Part shown: positions 31,978-44,373 of the stretch, in pieces
How positions within the stretch are numbered: the first letter of the stretch is position 1
Layout of the letters: every line of letters starts with the position of its first letter
Source: Saccharum officinarum
Lineage: Eukaryota; Streptophyta; Magnoliopsida; Poales; Poaceae
NCBI GenBank assembly: GCA_020631735.1
Contig: CM036215.1
Span: 10,690,346-10,754,345, forward strand
DNA: 64,000 bases
Direction: 5' to 3'
The notes under the pieces: model-generated
Database searches by the model: none
What the model was told of the DNA's origin: nothing
Seen by the model: only the letters and a program-made list of their open reading frames with translations
Position numbers and translations under genes: made by a program

Positions 31978-32055
31978 CGATGGGAGTTGGATTGGACAAA
32001 AGAAGGAAGGATGGATTGTTTTCTTTTCTCTCGAGAGAAGAGGATGTTACCCTTG

Positions 32056-32064
32056 TTATATAGG
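32056..32064 (-). promoter_or_regulatory. TATA box of the I29-like gene
   Basis: The minus strand reads CCTATATAA about 80 bp upstream of the start codon at 31977. The intervening leader is rich in C, T and A, and the spacing is normal for a plant gene. Confidence 0.7.
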
Positions 32065-32479
32065 ATCCCGGTTAGGGTTTCGGGAGCTGCACAACTCCAG
32101 TGTGCTCATGCCATCCTGGCCCATTGCGCGGAAGGTGCTTGAGCCACTCCCTAACACGGTGTGCCCGCCTGACGGTCCAACCCAGCATGATTACAAGTTG
32201 GCTAATTAAGCCCACTAATCTACTACATACATGAATTGTTCTTCATCTACAAGCCTAGCTCATTTCTTCCCCTAAAGGTCTCCACGGCAGTGGGTGCGCT
32301 CGATGGTGCTGTAGGATGACGACACGGGATGGTAGTGTAGCAGCGAGGCAGTGAGGGCGTTTTTGGCGCTTAACTAGGTCAACACACTGGTAAAGAGTTA
32401 GACCGCTCGATGTAGGATTTATTCGACTTTTAGGTCGGTTGGCGCCTAGGGTTGTTCGCACTCAAACCTTTGTGCCTCT

Positions 32480-33200
32480 AGTGATGAGTGCAATATGCAA
32501 GACATGTCGTCAGAGGAACCTCGTCAGGAGCACGATACGCAAGATACGCCGACGAGGTCTTTTGAAACTAGAAACCCCACACATCCGATAGGGACCTCGT
32601 CGGGGCGTGCGGCGGCTATGGACTGCTCTAGCCGGCCTGGCCGCTCTAGAGCTTCGCCGTCGTAAAAACATCCTCCAACCATGCAGCAGTGACGAAGAAC
32701 GAGAGAAGAAGTAGATGGGAAAAGAGAGTAAAGAAAGATAGTAGATTGATTTTTGCGCTGATTGTGTGTCTTGGGCACCTCAATCAGTCGTACACCTTAT
32801 ATTTATAAGGTGGGGGTGGCCTTATACCAAAAAGGGTCAAAAACCCTTGCAAAACATGTTTACGATCGAATCTGGGCCATAAAAACCGGCCTGGGTGTTC
32901 CCAAACTGACCTGGCTACGGGTCCGTGATAGAAAATCTTCTGAAAATCGTAATTAATTCATCCAGACTCCAAACGAGGCGATCCATGTATGTTTTTCGAC
33001 CAGCTCAATGAGAGGAACGCAATGGTGCAATCCAATATTGCATTCAAGAAAGTTTGGAAAACCAGACTGGCTGGTTTCAGCTCGGTCAGCCCTCCGAAAA
33101 ACCGTTTTCTTCGTTCGGGTTCCAAATGAGACGATCCAAGTATGTTTTCTGACCGTCTCGGCGATAGAAATATGATGGCGGAGTCCATTACGCACTTTGG
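32480..33200 (-). mobile_element. LTR fragment with TATA and CCAGGCCGG-like motifs
   Basis: On the minus strand a TATA region (complement of tatatttataagg, about 32798-32810) is followed by a pyrimidine-rich leader. It is preceded by motifs such as aaaccggcctggg and accagactggctgg and by repeated 'ccaaatgagacgatccaagtat' type segments (about 32975 and 33120). The layout matches the fragment at 62640-63480. Neither end has a clear TSD. Confidence 0.45.
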
Positions 33201-34450
33201 CCAAATTTGACTGTCAACAACTTCTCAGACTAGGTATGAGCTCAAAACATTCGAAATCAAACGCCTGAGGACGCTGCCTGCACCAGACATCTCTGTCTAG
33301 GAGCCATCCAAACACCCCCTAGGTGCTACGCTTGTGTTAAAGGTGGAGCCATGGTCCGTGGACATGTATAAGACCAACCGAGTACTCATGGTCCGGGACC
33401 TCCAATTGGTCATCTATAAACACCCTCGTGGATATCATGCACAGTACATACTACATAGTCAAGGAAGTCGGAGTTGGCAGCTAGCAGGCCACCTACACCA
33501 CCTTCCATTCTTTGGAGAGCTTGGACCTGGGGGCATTCTTGGTATGGATAATACAAAGAGTTTCCTTACGTTCTTGTCCTCACTTCATCAATATAGCTTT
33601 ACATATGAAATAGAGCTAAGTTCTTATGTTTTATGTTTAGCATATAGAACTTTATGCTTAATCATTCATATCTCGTATATGAGTAAGGTTAGAGCTAAGT
33701 TAAGGTGGTGGTTCGTCGTTCCTTCGGGTTTGTCTGTGTCCTATGCTTGTCGATCCGTAGGGTCGGAGTCCTAGGGGGATGTGGGTAGTTCCTTCATACA
33801 TGGGCATAGTGCTCGGGTATGTGGGAGCCTTCGGATGTGACGGTGCTCCACGCTTAATCATTCATACCTCATATATGAGTTCGTAAATTACCTCATGAGG
33901 TTGCTGGCAGACCAGTACTTGAAGGTTCTCCCGTCCATCTTATACTTAGATCTATTTCTTAACCATGTATTTGTATGATCATTTGCTATTCTTTGCATAG
34001 TTGTATTAGGGTATGCCTGCTCCCGTAGGATCTATTCTTATTCATTCTTCCATCTTTACCCCTGAGATAGGCTCGTGTGTGTGTCACACTATCTTGAACT
34101 ATACCATGTTTACCCCTGTCATGAACTTTGGTCATTATACAAGCATGTTATCTTGCTCGTATCCATACTAGAGACTTTTACACCATGCCTTCCTTTGAGA
34201 AAATATAAATGAACAATACCCTAAAATACTTCCATGTGAAATGCTACAACGGTAATTCTGTACGCTTGCGGATTTGTTCTGTAAACATTAAGAACTACCA
34301 ACCAACATTTCTAGTGCCATTGCCATGGACTAACAATCCTGGTAATGACGCTTGGAAATGCCAACAACAGACTCTATTAAAAAGTGCTAGCCAATAATCT
34401 GTGGGGATTTCTATGATTTATGCTCTACCTTTTATACTGGGAACATTTGT
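33201..34450. other. Intergenic or decayed retroelement, unassigned
   Basis: Short plus-strand frames (for example 33334-33774) with no recognisable domain. The stretch leads into LINE sequence and may be decayed retroelement internal DNA. Confidence 0.35.
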
Positions 34451-34454
34451 CTAT

Positions 34455-34866
34455 AAAGTATTAATGGGTCTTATATTACTCTAATTCCTAAGAAGGATGA
34501 TGTGGTAGATTAGAGACCCATTTCTCTTCTCAACTACTCAGTCAAGATTATTACAAAGATCCTAGAAAACAAGCTTCAGCTAGTTCTCTCTACTTTGATG
34601 CATAAGAACCAATATGGGTTTATCAGCAATATGACTATTCAAGATTGCATTGCATGGGCTCTGGAATATGTGTTCATCAATCAAAGAAAGAATTAATTAT
34701 TCTGAAGCCTGACTTCGAAAAAGCCATTAACAAGGTGGAACATGAGTTCATGTTAAAAATCATGGAATTCAAAGGTTTTCCTGCTAAGTGCCTACAATGG
34801 ATGAAGCTCATCTTTAGATCAGGTACTTCAACAGTTTTATTGAATGGTGTACCAGGCAAAGTCTTT
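34455..34866 (+). mobile_element. Decayed L1-type LINE reverse transcriptase, fragment 1
   Basis: Across two frames with stop codons the plus strand reads RPISLLNYSVKIITKILENK, then HKNQYGFI and KPDFEKAINKVEHEFMLKIM, then FKGFPAKCLQWMKLIF. These are the early reverse-transcriptase blocks of plant L1 ORF2. Several stops and frame changes make it non-functional. The following 130 bp (to about 35000) contain two copies of ctgctaagtacctaatgttg. Confidence 0.75.
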
Positions 34867-35379
34867 GTTGGTATTTATTAACATGTCACTTGTTTACCTG
34901 CTAAGTACCTAATGTTGTTGATATGGAATTCAATAGTTTTATTATCATGGAATTCAAAGGTTTTCCTGCTAAGTACCTAATGTTGTTGACATTTTTTAAC
35001 ATCACTTTTGCTAAGTTGTCATCCCTAGCTATGATGGCAGAAATGCTTCTTGGTATTACCTAGTGTCACTTCTAAAATGACATTAAGAAATACTTAAGTA
35101 TTTTATTATGACTAGAAAGAATGCAAATATGAATATGAAGGAATCTGCAAGCACACAGATAATTTACTATTGTAGCATTTCACCTGAGAGTATTTCAGGT
35201 ATTGTTAGTTATATTTTTACCACAGAGAAGGACTGATAGATGGAATATATTGATAACTTATACATATGATGGAGAGATAAACCATAACCAAGCTTCCACT
35301 CATAACAGGGGTAAGTCACAGGATATGATAAATATATTATAAATGATCATAACCCTATAGAGCCAAATCCACTATTGAT

Positions 35380-37380
35380 AAAATTCAGCAAAAACTAAAG
35401 TTGGTGAAACAATACGTTAAAGATGGGACATCAATATTCAGGGGGAACTCAAGAAGCTTAGAAAGGAGCTACAGGAAGAGTTTATTGTTCTAGAAAATTT
35501 AGAAAAAGTAAATTGTCCTTCTTCAGAACAGTGGCATAGGAAAACATGGATTATTTGTGAATTCTTGAACAAGAAGAGTTATATAGGTACAGCAGATCCT
35601 ATGAAACATGGCTATTGAATGGTGACTTAAATACCAAGTATTTTCATAGAGTGGCTAGTGGAAGAAAGAGGAAGAATACTATTCTAAGTCTAGAACATGG
35701 TGACTCTAACATGAGGGTGATGAAAATATCTTGGCTCATGCCATTAAATTTTATACTGATCTTTTTAGACCAGCTCCTGAATTTGATATTCATCTCAATG
35801 ATAATATTTGGGATGGTGTTGCTTGTTTGTCTGATGTAAGACAACGAGCAGCTCTGCAAAACCATTTTTTGAGTCAGAGATTTGGAATGCATTATCCCAA
35901 ATGGAAAAAAACAAAGCAGCTGGCTCTGATAATATCCCCATTGAATTTTATCAAGCATGCTGACATATTATTAAGGAGGATATAGTACAACTGTTTTCTG
36001 ATTTCCATCAAGGCAAGGTGGACATCAGTAGGATAAACTATGATATTATTACTTTGCTTCCCAAGATTTATGATGCCTCTAAGATTCAGCAATATATGGC
36101 CATTTGTCTTTTGAATTATTTATACAAGTTGATCACAAAAACCCTCACAATCAGGATTGAACCCTTTGCTTAGAAATTGATTCGTATTGCACAATCTGCT
36201 TTTATGAGAGGTAGATATATTATGACTGGGGTACTCACTTTGCATGAAATCTTGCATGAAACCAAGTTGAAAAATGAATGTGTCATTATTTTGAAACTTG
36301 ACTTTGAAAAGGCATATGACAAGGTTAATTGGTCCCTGTTATTCACCTGCTTGAAAGTAAGAGGTTTCAGTGATAAATGGTGTAGCTAGATTCAACGGGT
36401 GGTTACTAGTGAGATAGTTAGTGCCAAATTGGGCCCATACATTAAGAGCCACAAAAGGAGTCAGGCAAGGGGACCCCTATCACCCATCCCATTCAACTTT
36501 GTGGTAGACTGCTTAACTAGAGTGATTCACAAAGCTCAGGGGAATGGGTTGATTGTAGGATTGATTGATCACATCATCCCTCATGGGGTTGCTATTTTGC
36601 AATACGCTGATGACACAATCATATGTCTTAGACATGATTTGACTAAGGCTAGAAATCTGAAGTTGCTTCTTTACTTATATGAAATGATGGCTAGTCTTAA
36701 GATCAATTTCAATAAGAGTGAGGTAGTGATGATTAATGATCATGATAATTTGGTTCTTTCTTATGCTAAAATCTTCAATTGCCAAATTGGATACTTCCCT
36801 ATTAAATATTAGGGGTTCTAGTGAGTCCTAGCAGGATTCATGTTATTGACTGGTTACCCCTTTTTGAGAAAAATGCTAAAAGATTAGATGTTTGGAAGGG
36901 CTCTTCTATGTCTATTGCGGGTAGATCCACTCTTATCTCATCCAGCCTGAATAATGCCCCAATTTACCATATGTCAATTTACCCGCTTCCTAAAACAGTG
37001 ACCAATGAGCTTGATAAGGTCAGAAGGACCTTTTCTAGCAAGGGGCCCACTCTAAGAGAAAGTATCACTCAGTGAGGTGGGTTAAGATCTGTAAAAGCAA
37101 AAAGAAGGGGGGCTTGGGGATAAAAGATATCGGGAAAATGAATTTGAGTCTTCTTTGTAAATGGTGGTGAAAACTTAAAAATGAATCTGAAATGTGGCAG
37201 GAGATAGTGAAATACAAGTATTTAAAAAAAGATTCAATTGTCTCTGTCAAGCACAAATAAACTGATTCTTCTATATGGGTTGATCTCATCAAAGTCAAAG
37301 AAATCTACCTTCAAGGTAGGAAGATGTGTGTTAATGATGGTAAATCAACTTTGGTTTGGAAGGACACTTGCGTGTCTAGA
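35380..37380 (+). mobile_element. Decayed L1-type LINE ORF2, fragment 2
   Basis: In order on the plus strand: MNGDLNTKYFHRVASGRKR (35615, the spacer before the polymerase), AQSAFMRGRYIMTGVLTLHE and LKLDFEKAYDKVNWSLLF (36177-36389), then RGPLSPIPFNFVVDCLTR and ILQYADDTIICL with the catalytic YADD (36399-36812), then the thumb region GRSTLISSSLNNAPIYHMS (36821-37075) and LVWKDTCVS near 37360. The frames are interrupted by many stops. The junction with unrelated DNA is near 37380. Confidence 0.85.
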
Positions 37381-37569
37381 GGATCCACCTCGCACTCGTA
37401 GCCTTCCCTATCCATCTCGATTCAAGGTCGTTCGCCCCCACCCCCGCCCCCGCCACGCCTCGTCTGCACGACACCGGCATGTCGCACGCCCCATCTGCCG
37501 GCCCCCAACTCACCGCACCCCATTCCCCGGTGCCCGTGCCACCATAACTCTTCGCACCCTATGACTCTC

Positions 37570-37990
37570 CAAACAACATGAAAGATGTGCAACATAAAAT
37601 ACTTGAATGCAACATATGAAACATCAGAACACTTGCAACATATGTCTAAAACATATGCAACATCCAGATAAAACACTTGCAACTTGCAACGTGAAAAACA
37701 CTTACTAAAATGCCTGAAACATTTGGAACATATTGTTGCAACATATGTCTGAAACATATGCAACATCCAGATCAGAACGCTTGCAACATACGTCTGGAAT
37801 AGATGAAACATTTTGAACAAATCTCTAAAACACTTACAACATGCCTCTTAAAACAGTTGCAACATGCCTCTTGATTCCGTTGCAACATATGCAACATGTG
37901 TAACATCCCAGATCTACTGTTGCAACATCCATTTGAAATAATTGCAACATACCTCTAAAACGTTTGAAACACTTGACACATATGCTTGGA
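37570..37990. repeat. Array of short gcaacat / aaacat motifs
   Basis: The motif (t)tgcaacat(a/g) recurs a dozen or more times at irregular 20-40 bp spacing, mixed with gaaacat and aaaacat variants. One longer block, caacatatgtctraaacat followed by atgcaacatccagat, appears twice (about 37638 and 37740). Such dense, degenerate motif arrays resemble subterminal repeats that bind transposase in CACTA or Mutator-type elements. Assignment is inference. Confidence 0.65.
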
Positions 37991-38475
37991 ATATGCGCTT
38001 TTATCGCAATATCTCCTTGCTGAGATCGCGCATCGCGGCGACCATGGCATCGACAGCGCCCACGACCTTCTGGTACAGAACGACGACGTCAGCAGCACCT
38101 CGGCGCGTACGTGGGACGGGGCACGTTGCGTAGCAGTGGGGGCATGGCGCGCAGCGAGCTGGAGCGAGGGCGGCGGGGGATGGAGCACGTCGTGGCGATG
38201 AAGAGGGCACGACGCGGGATGGATATGGGCGCTGGATGGGGGAGCCACGCAGCGCGAGATGGGGTGCGGCAGGGAAGACGGCAGTAGCGAGTGCACGACG
38301 CAACAACACGCAATGGGATAGGGAGATATTTTTGAGAGAAAGACAAGAAGACGCAGGGTAGAAACAGAATGTTGAGCCAGTATGTGCAGGAAAAAAAAAC
38401 ACAGCGTGCGCACGCTACTAACCATTTCCGTGCATGAAGTGTACATCATGCACACACCGAGAAAGTTCTGCATAA
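37991..38475. other. GC-rich cargo next to the motif array
   Basis: About 38020-38330 is GC-rich with open frames on both strands and no recognised domain. Together with the array it may be one end and the cargo of a DNA transposon whose TIRs I could not locate. Confidence 0.35.
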
Positions 38476-38705
38476 GGCCTTGATTGGTTTGTGAATCATT
38501 TAGTTTAACTCACATCACATCAATATTGCGGTAAATGCATGGAGTATTAAATGTAGACTAATTGCATGCATGTCGGCACAGATTAGGAGTAATTTACCAG
38601 ACGAATCTATTAAGCCTAATTAGTCTAACATTGGATTTTTTTTGTCAAATAAGACGAAATTGCTACAGTATTTATTAAATTTTAACACCTCTAACCAAAC
38701 AGGCC
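38476..38705. mobile_element. MITE upstream of GnTI
   Basis: Ends ggccttgattggtttg and ctaaccaaacaggccc, with internal gacgaatctattaagcc. It ends about 470 bp upstream of the GnTI start codon, close to the likely promoter. Confidence 0.75.
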
Positions 38706-39035
38706 CTAAGTTATGCAGCATAACTCATGGATTAGCAAGTTTTTTTCCTTTGTTTTTTTTGTGGAAACGATTAGTAAGTGCAATACTATTGGTAGCTCGA
38801 CCCTTGGCCCGCCGCCTGAACTCGTCTCGCCAGCGGCCGATCTCCTCGGCGCCGCAACCCGGAGAGGCGGAGAGGAGACTGCGCTCGGTCGAGCACCACC
38901 TGGGGCCCAGCGTCCTCGCGACCAGCTCCGGCGCGGCGTCCGCCCTCTGCAGCCCCGGTGCCCCCGCGACCGTGGCTGCTGTCCTACTTCGCCACTCGCC
39001 ACCTTGGCCGGCGACGAGCACCACCTGGATACCAG

Positions 39036-39166
39036 GTATTCCCTCCCCTTGTCCTCCCTTCCTGCTGTGCGAAGCCGTGCGCCCAAACCTCAACGAAATT
39101 CGTAGGTAAAACCTTGCGCCCAAACCGCAACATACTATTCGTAATCGGATCTGAATCTAATTACAG
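39036..39166 (+). other. Probable 5' UTR intron of GnTI
   Basis: A good donor (accag|gtattc) and acceptor (attacag) lie in the leader, 12 bp upstream of the start codon. The upstream GC-rich stretch (about 38830-39035) would be the first, non-coding exon. Inferred from splice signals only. Confidence 0.5.
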
Positions 39167-39178
39167 GTGTATACGGCG

Positions 39179-42100
39179 ATGGCTCGGAGCCCCTGCGACC
39201 TCCGCCTCCTCCTCCTCGCTGCTGCTGCAGCTTTCATCTACATCCAAGTATGGGAGCGTACCTGCTCTTTCTTTCTGTCTCTTTGTCCACTGTCCAATTG
39301 AGGTCTCAGTGGTCCGGTCTCCGGATGCTATGAATTCATTCTATTTCCATCTCTCTGAGTGAGCTATACTGACACAGTCTCTCCCTTCAGGTGCGCCTCT
39401 TTGCTACTCAGTCCCATTATGCAGACCGTCTTGCAGAAGCAGTAAGTAATATTAATTGTCCCTCTTTTCTTTCTATATCCGTTCTTCACCTATGCATTTC
39501 CATTGGAAGCCTCCCATCTTTCCGTGGACTCACTGTAGGACTAGGATCGAAGGCACTCCATAACTCAAAATTGTTTACACCTGTAATTTGCACCATACAG
39601 GAAAGATCTGAAAATCAGTGCACCAGTCAATTAAAGTCCTTGATCGATCAAGTCAGTATGCAGCAGGAGAAGATTGTAGCATTGGAAGGTACAAACACCT
39701 TAAACTTGCACCTCCATGTGATATTTTTTTGGGCTTTATAATTACAACTCAAGTCAGGCATATCTATGGGGTTGACCAAGTGTAACGCTTGCAAGATAGG
39801 AATTGATTATGATAGTTCCTGGCACTGTCTTGGATATTTTCTACTCAATTAATGCTTGCTGCAACTTTTAGTTTGCCCTGCTGTGCTCTGTGACAAAACT
39901 TACGGCTTTTGCTGATGATAAATTGTTACAATGTTCATCTTCACCAATCACCTCCTGAATAAGCTTGTATATCTCAGACACTGCTTTGATCATGGCAGTA
40001 CAGATATGCTTTTCCCTGCTTTACGAAAAATCCTTCTATTTCTTTTGAGGTGCTGTCTGCTTTTGTGTATTATCTTGACTGACAGATCTAGTGGGTATTT
40101 AACATTATAAAGTTTCGGTGATGCAACAGAGATAAAGGTACGGCAAGATGAAGAACGTGCACATCTGAAGATTTTGATAAAGGATCTTGAAAGTATGAAC
40201 CATCACCTTCTTCTAGCATTTGATTATTCATTTTGTTGGCTACCCTTGTCCTCCTTAGTTGAATTTCTTTGTCCTCCCACTGTTTCAGTTATGATACACG
40301 GAATAAGACTTTTAGGTTGTAGGATACCATGTCAGAACCTTGCCATACTGGAGCATTATGCACATAGTTGATGCTCCATGTATTGTGAACAACTCATAAA
40401 CAGTCTGACTGTTTTATATCATATTGAAATTATCGTGCCTTTTTCAAGAATTCAACTATCATTTTCCATGACTCTATATGTGAGAATATTTTAACCTTTA
40501 TATACTATGTGTATAAATCTGAGTAAAGTGTGTTTAGAAATAGCATTGCAACAAATGGACCATAGTAAAATTTGCTAAATGTTGTCCAAATGCCAAATTA
40601 GACATCTTGTACTTAAACCTTTTTTTTGAGGCAATTGTACTTAAACCTTGCAGCTGCCATCTGCTTATTGGGTCGAAAATTGTATTTTGACTTAACTTAC
40701 ACTGTTCTTCCTTTTATCTATATTCTACCCTTGTGTACTTTCTAGCCCTTCATTTAACATTTCTTTTAAATGCAGAAAGGAGTGTGCAGAAGCTACTAGA
40801 CAATAATGTGGTTCCTGTTGCTGCTGTTGTCATAATGGCTTGCAATCGACCGGACTATTTAGAGAGAACAGTTGAATCTATCCTGAAGTATGGTTCACGT
40901 CTGAATCATTCATTTTCAAAAGGAAAAAAAATCTATTCTAGTATTCTACTCTTGATTTCCTAAAATGTTTCCTAAATTGGAACTATTACCCACCTAGTGT
41001 TAATTATTTGTGGTTCTGTACAAGATTTAAGTTGCATTCTTCATTGCTACCTGTTAACCCTGTTTAGCTCAATGTAGCTTGGTGCATAGAGCCCCTTTCT
41101 AAATGGCTGATGTATGTGTTGCAGGTATCAGACAACAGTTGCTTCAAAGTTTCCGCTTTTTATATCTCAGGTACTGATATACCAATTTCTTTTCTTGGAT
41201 CCACTAAATGTGTGGGAAGTCCTTTTTTTTCATTGGTTCTTGTCACAGGATGGAGCAAATGGAGCTGTGAAAAGGAAAGCTTTGGAATATAAACAAATAA
41301 CATATATGCAGGTGCAGAAATAAATGTTATGTTGGTTTTTTAGAGCTCTCTTATGCTTATTTAACTAGTACTGTAGAACACAGTCCATTGTGTTCTTTGT
41401 ATTTTAAGCATTGGACATTGCCACAAAGAGGTGATGTTCATATTAGGAGTAACAGAATCATTTTCATTTCAGCACTAGAGTCCTTTTTTGTATTCCATTA
41501 ATGCATTCGATATATTACCCCTTGGGCTGTTCAATACAGTTATGTGTTATTCATAACAGTTTACTTGTGGAATTTTACATAGCCCTGATGGAGAAAACCC
41601 TTGCATTATTTTGGTCGCATTAGGGTTAACATATCTGTGAGGACCTCAAATAGGATGGTGGCATTGATTTCAGTATGAAATATAGAATAGAGACCAAAAG
41701 ACCTCGTTTTACTCTGGTATCTGTTTTCACTGAGCTAAATGAAGGTCGAAACTAACTTGCCTTGTATTGGAAATCAATGATTCAAATTCACATGAATTTG
41801 GATGGTAGTATCTAGTATGTTTTCCCCCCTTCGTTAGTTGAATTGGTTTCCATGCAAAGTAGTAATTGATTCATTTAGCTAAGACTTTCTTTGGTCCTTA
41901 TGCTTTCTATATGTCGCAGCATGTGGATCTTGAACCTGTGCGAACTGAAAGGCCGGGAGAATTGACAGCCTATTACAAGATTGCTAGTAAGTGCTCCTTA
42001 ACTGATGTATGTGTTCTTAAGGATTTTATGTGGTTCCTAAATCCTAACACTTGCACTTGTTCAGAACATTATAAGTGGGCCTTGGACAACCTATTCATTA

Positions 42101-43730
42101 AACATAACTTTGCTCGAGTAATCATTCTAGAAGGTCTGACATCTGATGATCCTTTTCCATTTATTACTACATATTTTCGTTTTCCAACAGGTTGTCATAA
42201 TTAATTTATTAATAGATGACATGGAGATCGCCCCAGATTTTTTCGACTATTTTGAGGCTGCAGCTAAATTACTTGATAATGACAAGTATGTTACATTATT
42301 ATGCTTTCTAATTGCAAATCTGAGGAACTCGATATATAAATTTCTCTACTCACTTTCCTTTTATTCTAATCATTGTGGCACGGAAGGACGATTATGGCTG
42401 TTTCTTCTTGGAACGACAATGGTCAAAAGCAGTTTGTTCACGACCCAAGTTTGTACTATGATATACTTTCAAATTCCTTTCCCTATTTAGAGGGAATACT
42501 ATTCACTTTGCTATGCTAGCGTTCTGCAGAAGCTCTTTACCGTTCGGATTTCTTTCCTGGGCTTGGATGGATGTTAACAAAGTCCACTTGGATTGAACTG
42601 TCACCTAAGTGGCCTAAAGCATATCCTTACTGCTTCCTAAATATTTTTTATTATTAGCTGTGCTATTTCTCCACTTTTTATCTAGTTTTTCCTTGACGAG
42701 ATTTTACTTATTGGGATGATTGGGTGAGGCTAAAGGAGGTACATGGAAATAGGCAATTCATACGCCCAGAAATTTGTAGAACATACAATTTTGGCAAGCA
42801 TGTACGTTGACTATTTTCCTCAGTTTTCTTAATTAAAATACTAGCAGTTGCTATAGCAATAGGAATAGCAGTCACCTGTACCACATTTCTTCATGCAATA
42901 AAGACCAACAGGTAACAGTCAAAAGTGAATCTGCCACGGCAAGTACCACATTTCTTTGTGCAATAGAAACCAATGAGCCATTTGTGGCTGTCTCACAATT
43001 GTTGGCATTATATTTTCTTTGCAGGGATCAAGCTTGGGACAATTCTTTGAGCAATATTTGGAGCCCATTAGGTTAAATGATGTTAATGTATGCAAAACTT
43101 TCCATATTGTTCATTTTGTAATCCTGTTATGAGCTACTTGTGTCTGAAATTTACTTGTTCTTATTTGTGGCTGCAGATTGACTGGAATTCTGAGGATCTG
43201 AGCTACCTTGGGGAGGTAAGAACTGATAATTGGATTTCGAAGGCTCTCGTTCACATAAGTGCCTAATCGTTGTGATACTATTAGGATAAGTTTTTAACCA
43301 AATTTGGAAAAGAGGTAGCTAGTGCCACTCCTCTCCATGGATCGGATGCTGAGTTGAAAGCCCACAATATGGCTGAGGATGTAAGGATCCAATACAACGA
43401 TCAGGAAGATTTTGAGCGGATAGCTCGTCAATTTGGAATATTTGAAGAATGGAAGGTTTATTCTTGACCCAAATCTAGATAATTTCCTTAATTATGTGAA
43501 GCAACTGTTTTTCATATGTTGTAGATGTAGTTCTTTGCTCTGTTATGAATTGCTGATTGGGATTTGAAAAGCAGCAGAGTGTATCATGCTTCTTTATTTT
43601 GTTTTTTTTTTAAATCCAGGATGGCATCCCAAGAACAGCTTACAAAGGAGTAGTGGTCTTCCGGTACAACAGTAGTCAAAGGCGAATATTTCTTGTCAGC
43701 CCAGATTCTCTTCGTCAGCTAGGAGTGTAG
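39179..43730 (+). CDS. GNTI: N-acetylglucosaminyltransferase I (GnTI, GT13)
   Basis: Seventeen coding exons: 39179-39247, 39391-39441, 39601-39688, 40130-40192, 40776-40887, 41125-41170, 41249-41311, 41920-41986, 42065-42133, 42216-42285, 42387-42448, 42530-42620, 42708-42801, 43025-43087, 43177-43215, 43285-43455, 43620-43730. They give 442 aa, close to plant GnTI (Arabidopsis 444). The enzyme transfers GlcNAc from UDP-GlcNAc to Man5GlcNAc2 in the Golgi, opening complex N-glycan synthesis. Visible features: a type II signal anchor (LRLLLLAAAAAFIYI), a coiled-coil stem (about 40-95), the catalytic domain starting VVPVAAVVIMACNRPDYLE, the metal-binding EDD at about 209-211 (ILEDDMEIAPDFFDYF), and FFPGLGWMLTKSTW, YWDDWVRLKE and CRTYNFGKHGSS. 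A non-coding leader exon probably ends at 39035. Intron 12 is an AT-AC intron. The reading frame is intact, so it is probably functional. Confidence 0.97.
40607..40649 (-). mobile_element. Minute poly(A) retroposon stub with 15-bp TSD
   Basis: ttgtacttaaacctt occurs at 40607-40621 and 40635-40649 without mismatch. The 13 nt between are six T followed by gaggcaa. It lies in GnTI intron 4 and is antisense to the gene. Confidence 0.65.
42621..42707 (+). other. U12-type AT-AC intron of GnTI
   Basis: The intron begins ATATCCTTAC directly after exon 12 (...CCT AAA GC) and ends ttttAC before TTATTGG. Joining restores WPKAYWDDWVRLKE, a conserved GnTI segment, in phase 2. The U12 branch-site motif TTCCTTGAC lies at 42689-42697 with its branch A 11 nt from the 3' splice site. 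All three minor-spliceosome signals are present. At 87 nt it is short. Confidence 0.95.
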
Positions 43731-44373
43731 TGTATTGAGAAGGTAAATTTCACTATGGAGTTGAGGTGAATCCTTGTTTTAGCAAAGGTTGGAACGCCAG
43801 GCAAATATCAGGGAATGCTTAATTGATTTCTGTGAGCATGGAGCAATCGGGATGCATGGTGAAGAAAATTTTGAGAAGTGATTGTGTTGAACTGTTGACC
43901 CAAGGTGCTGAGTAGTACAAGCATGGGCTTGGTTTATTGGACATTTGCAAGATATAATACAGTATTATTATATTCTTCCCTGCATCCGGAAATGTTTAGT
44001 CAGCAAGGGACTTTTTAGCCAGGAGTGTATTTAGGGTTTACACGATGCAGTGGTATACACTCAAAAGAGAATGTAGCAGACTAGCTGACCTGACACTCGA
44101 TCCTAACGGTAAAAGAAAGGTGTATTTTTATGACCAAATTTTCTTCTTGGGCATCTTGGAATATCAAGATGGATGGAATCTTGGGCATTCGTATTTTGTA
44201 CTGTTTTGTGGTGACTAGATGTGCGACAAGATTGGAGTATAAGCATCCAATCCATTCCATTGAGTTATTAGGCTGTCTTGTTCTGAATATGCTGTGCAAA
44301 CTGGAGTGATTGATTCGGTTTTTGTGCAAGCTATTGCCCTAGTAACCTTTTATGGTTTGTGTATACATATAGA

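Noticed and set aside
35380..37380. Functional reverse transcriptase gene or viral insertion
   Set aside because: The frame has many stops, and the motif order (spacer, fingers, YADD, thumb) is that of plant L1 LINEs. No capsid, movement protein or other viral gene is present.
42606..42710. Ordinary GT-AG reading of GnTI intron 12
   Set aside because: The nearest GT (42609) would delete part of the conserved WPKAYWDDW segment and break the frame. Only AT-AC gives the family sequence.
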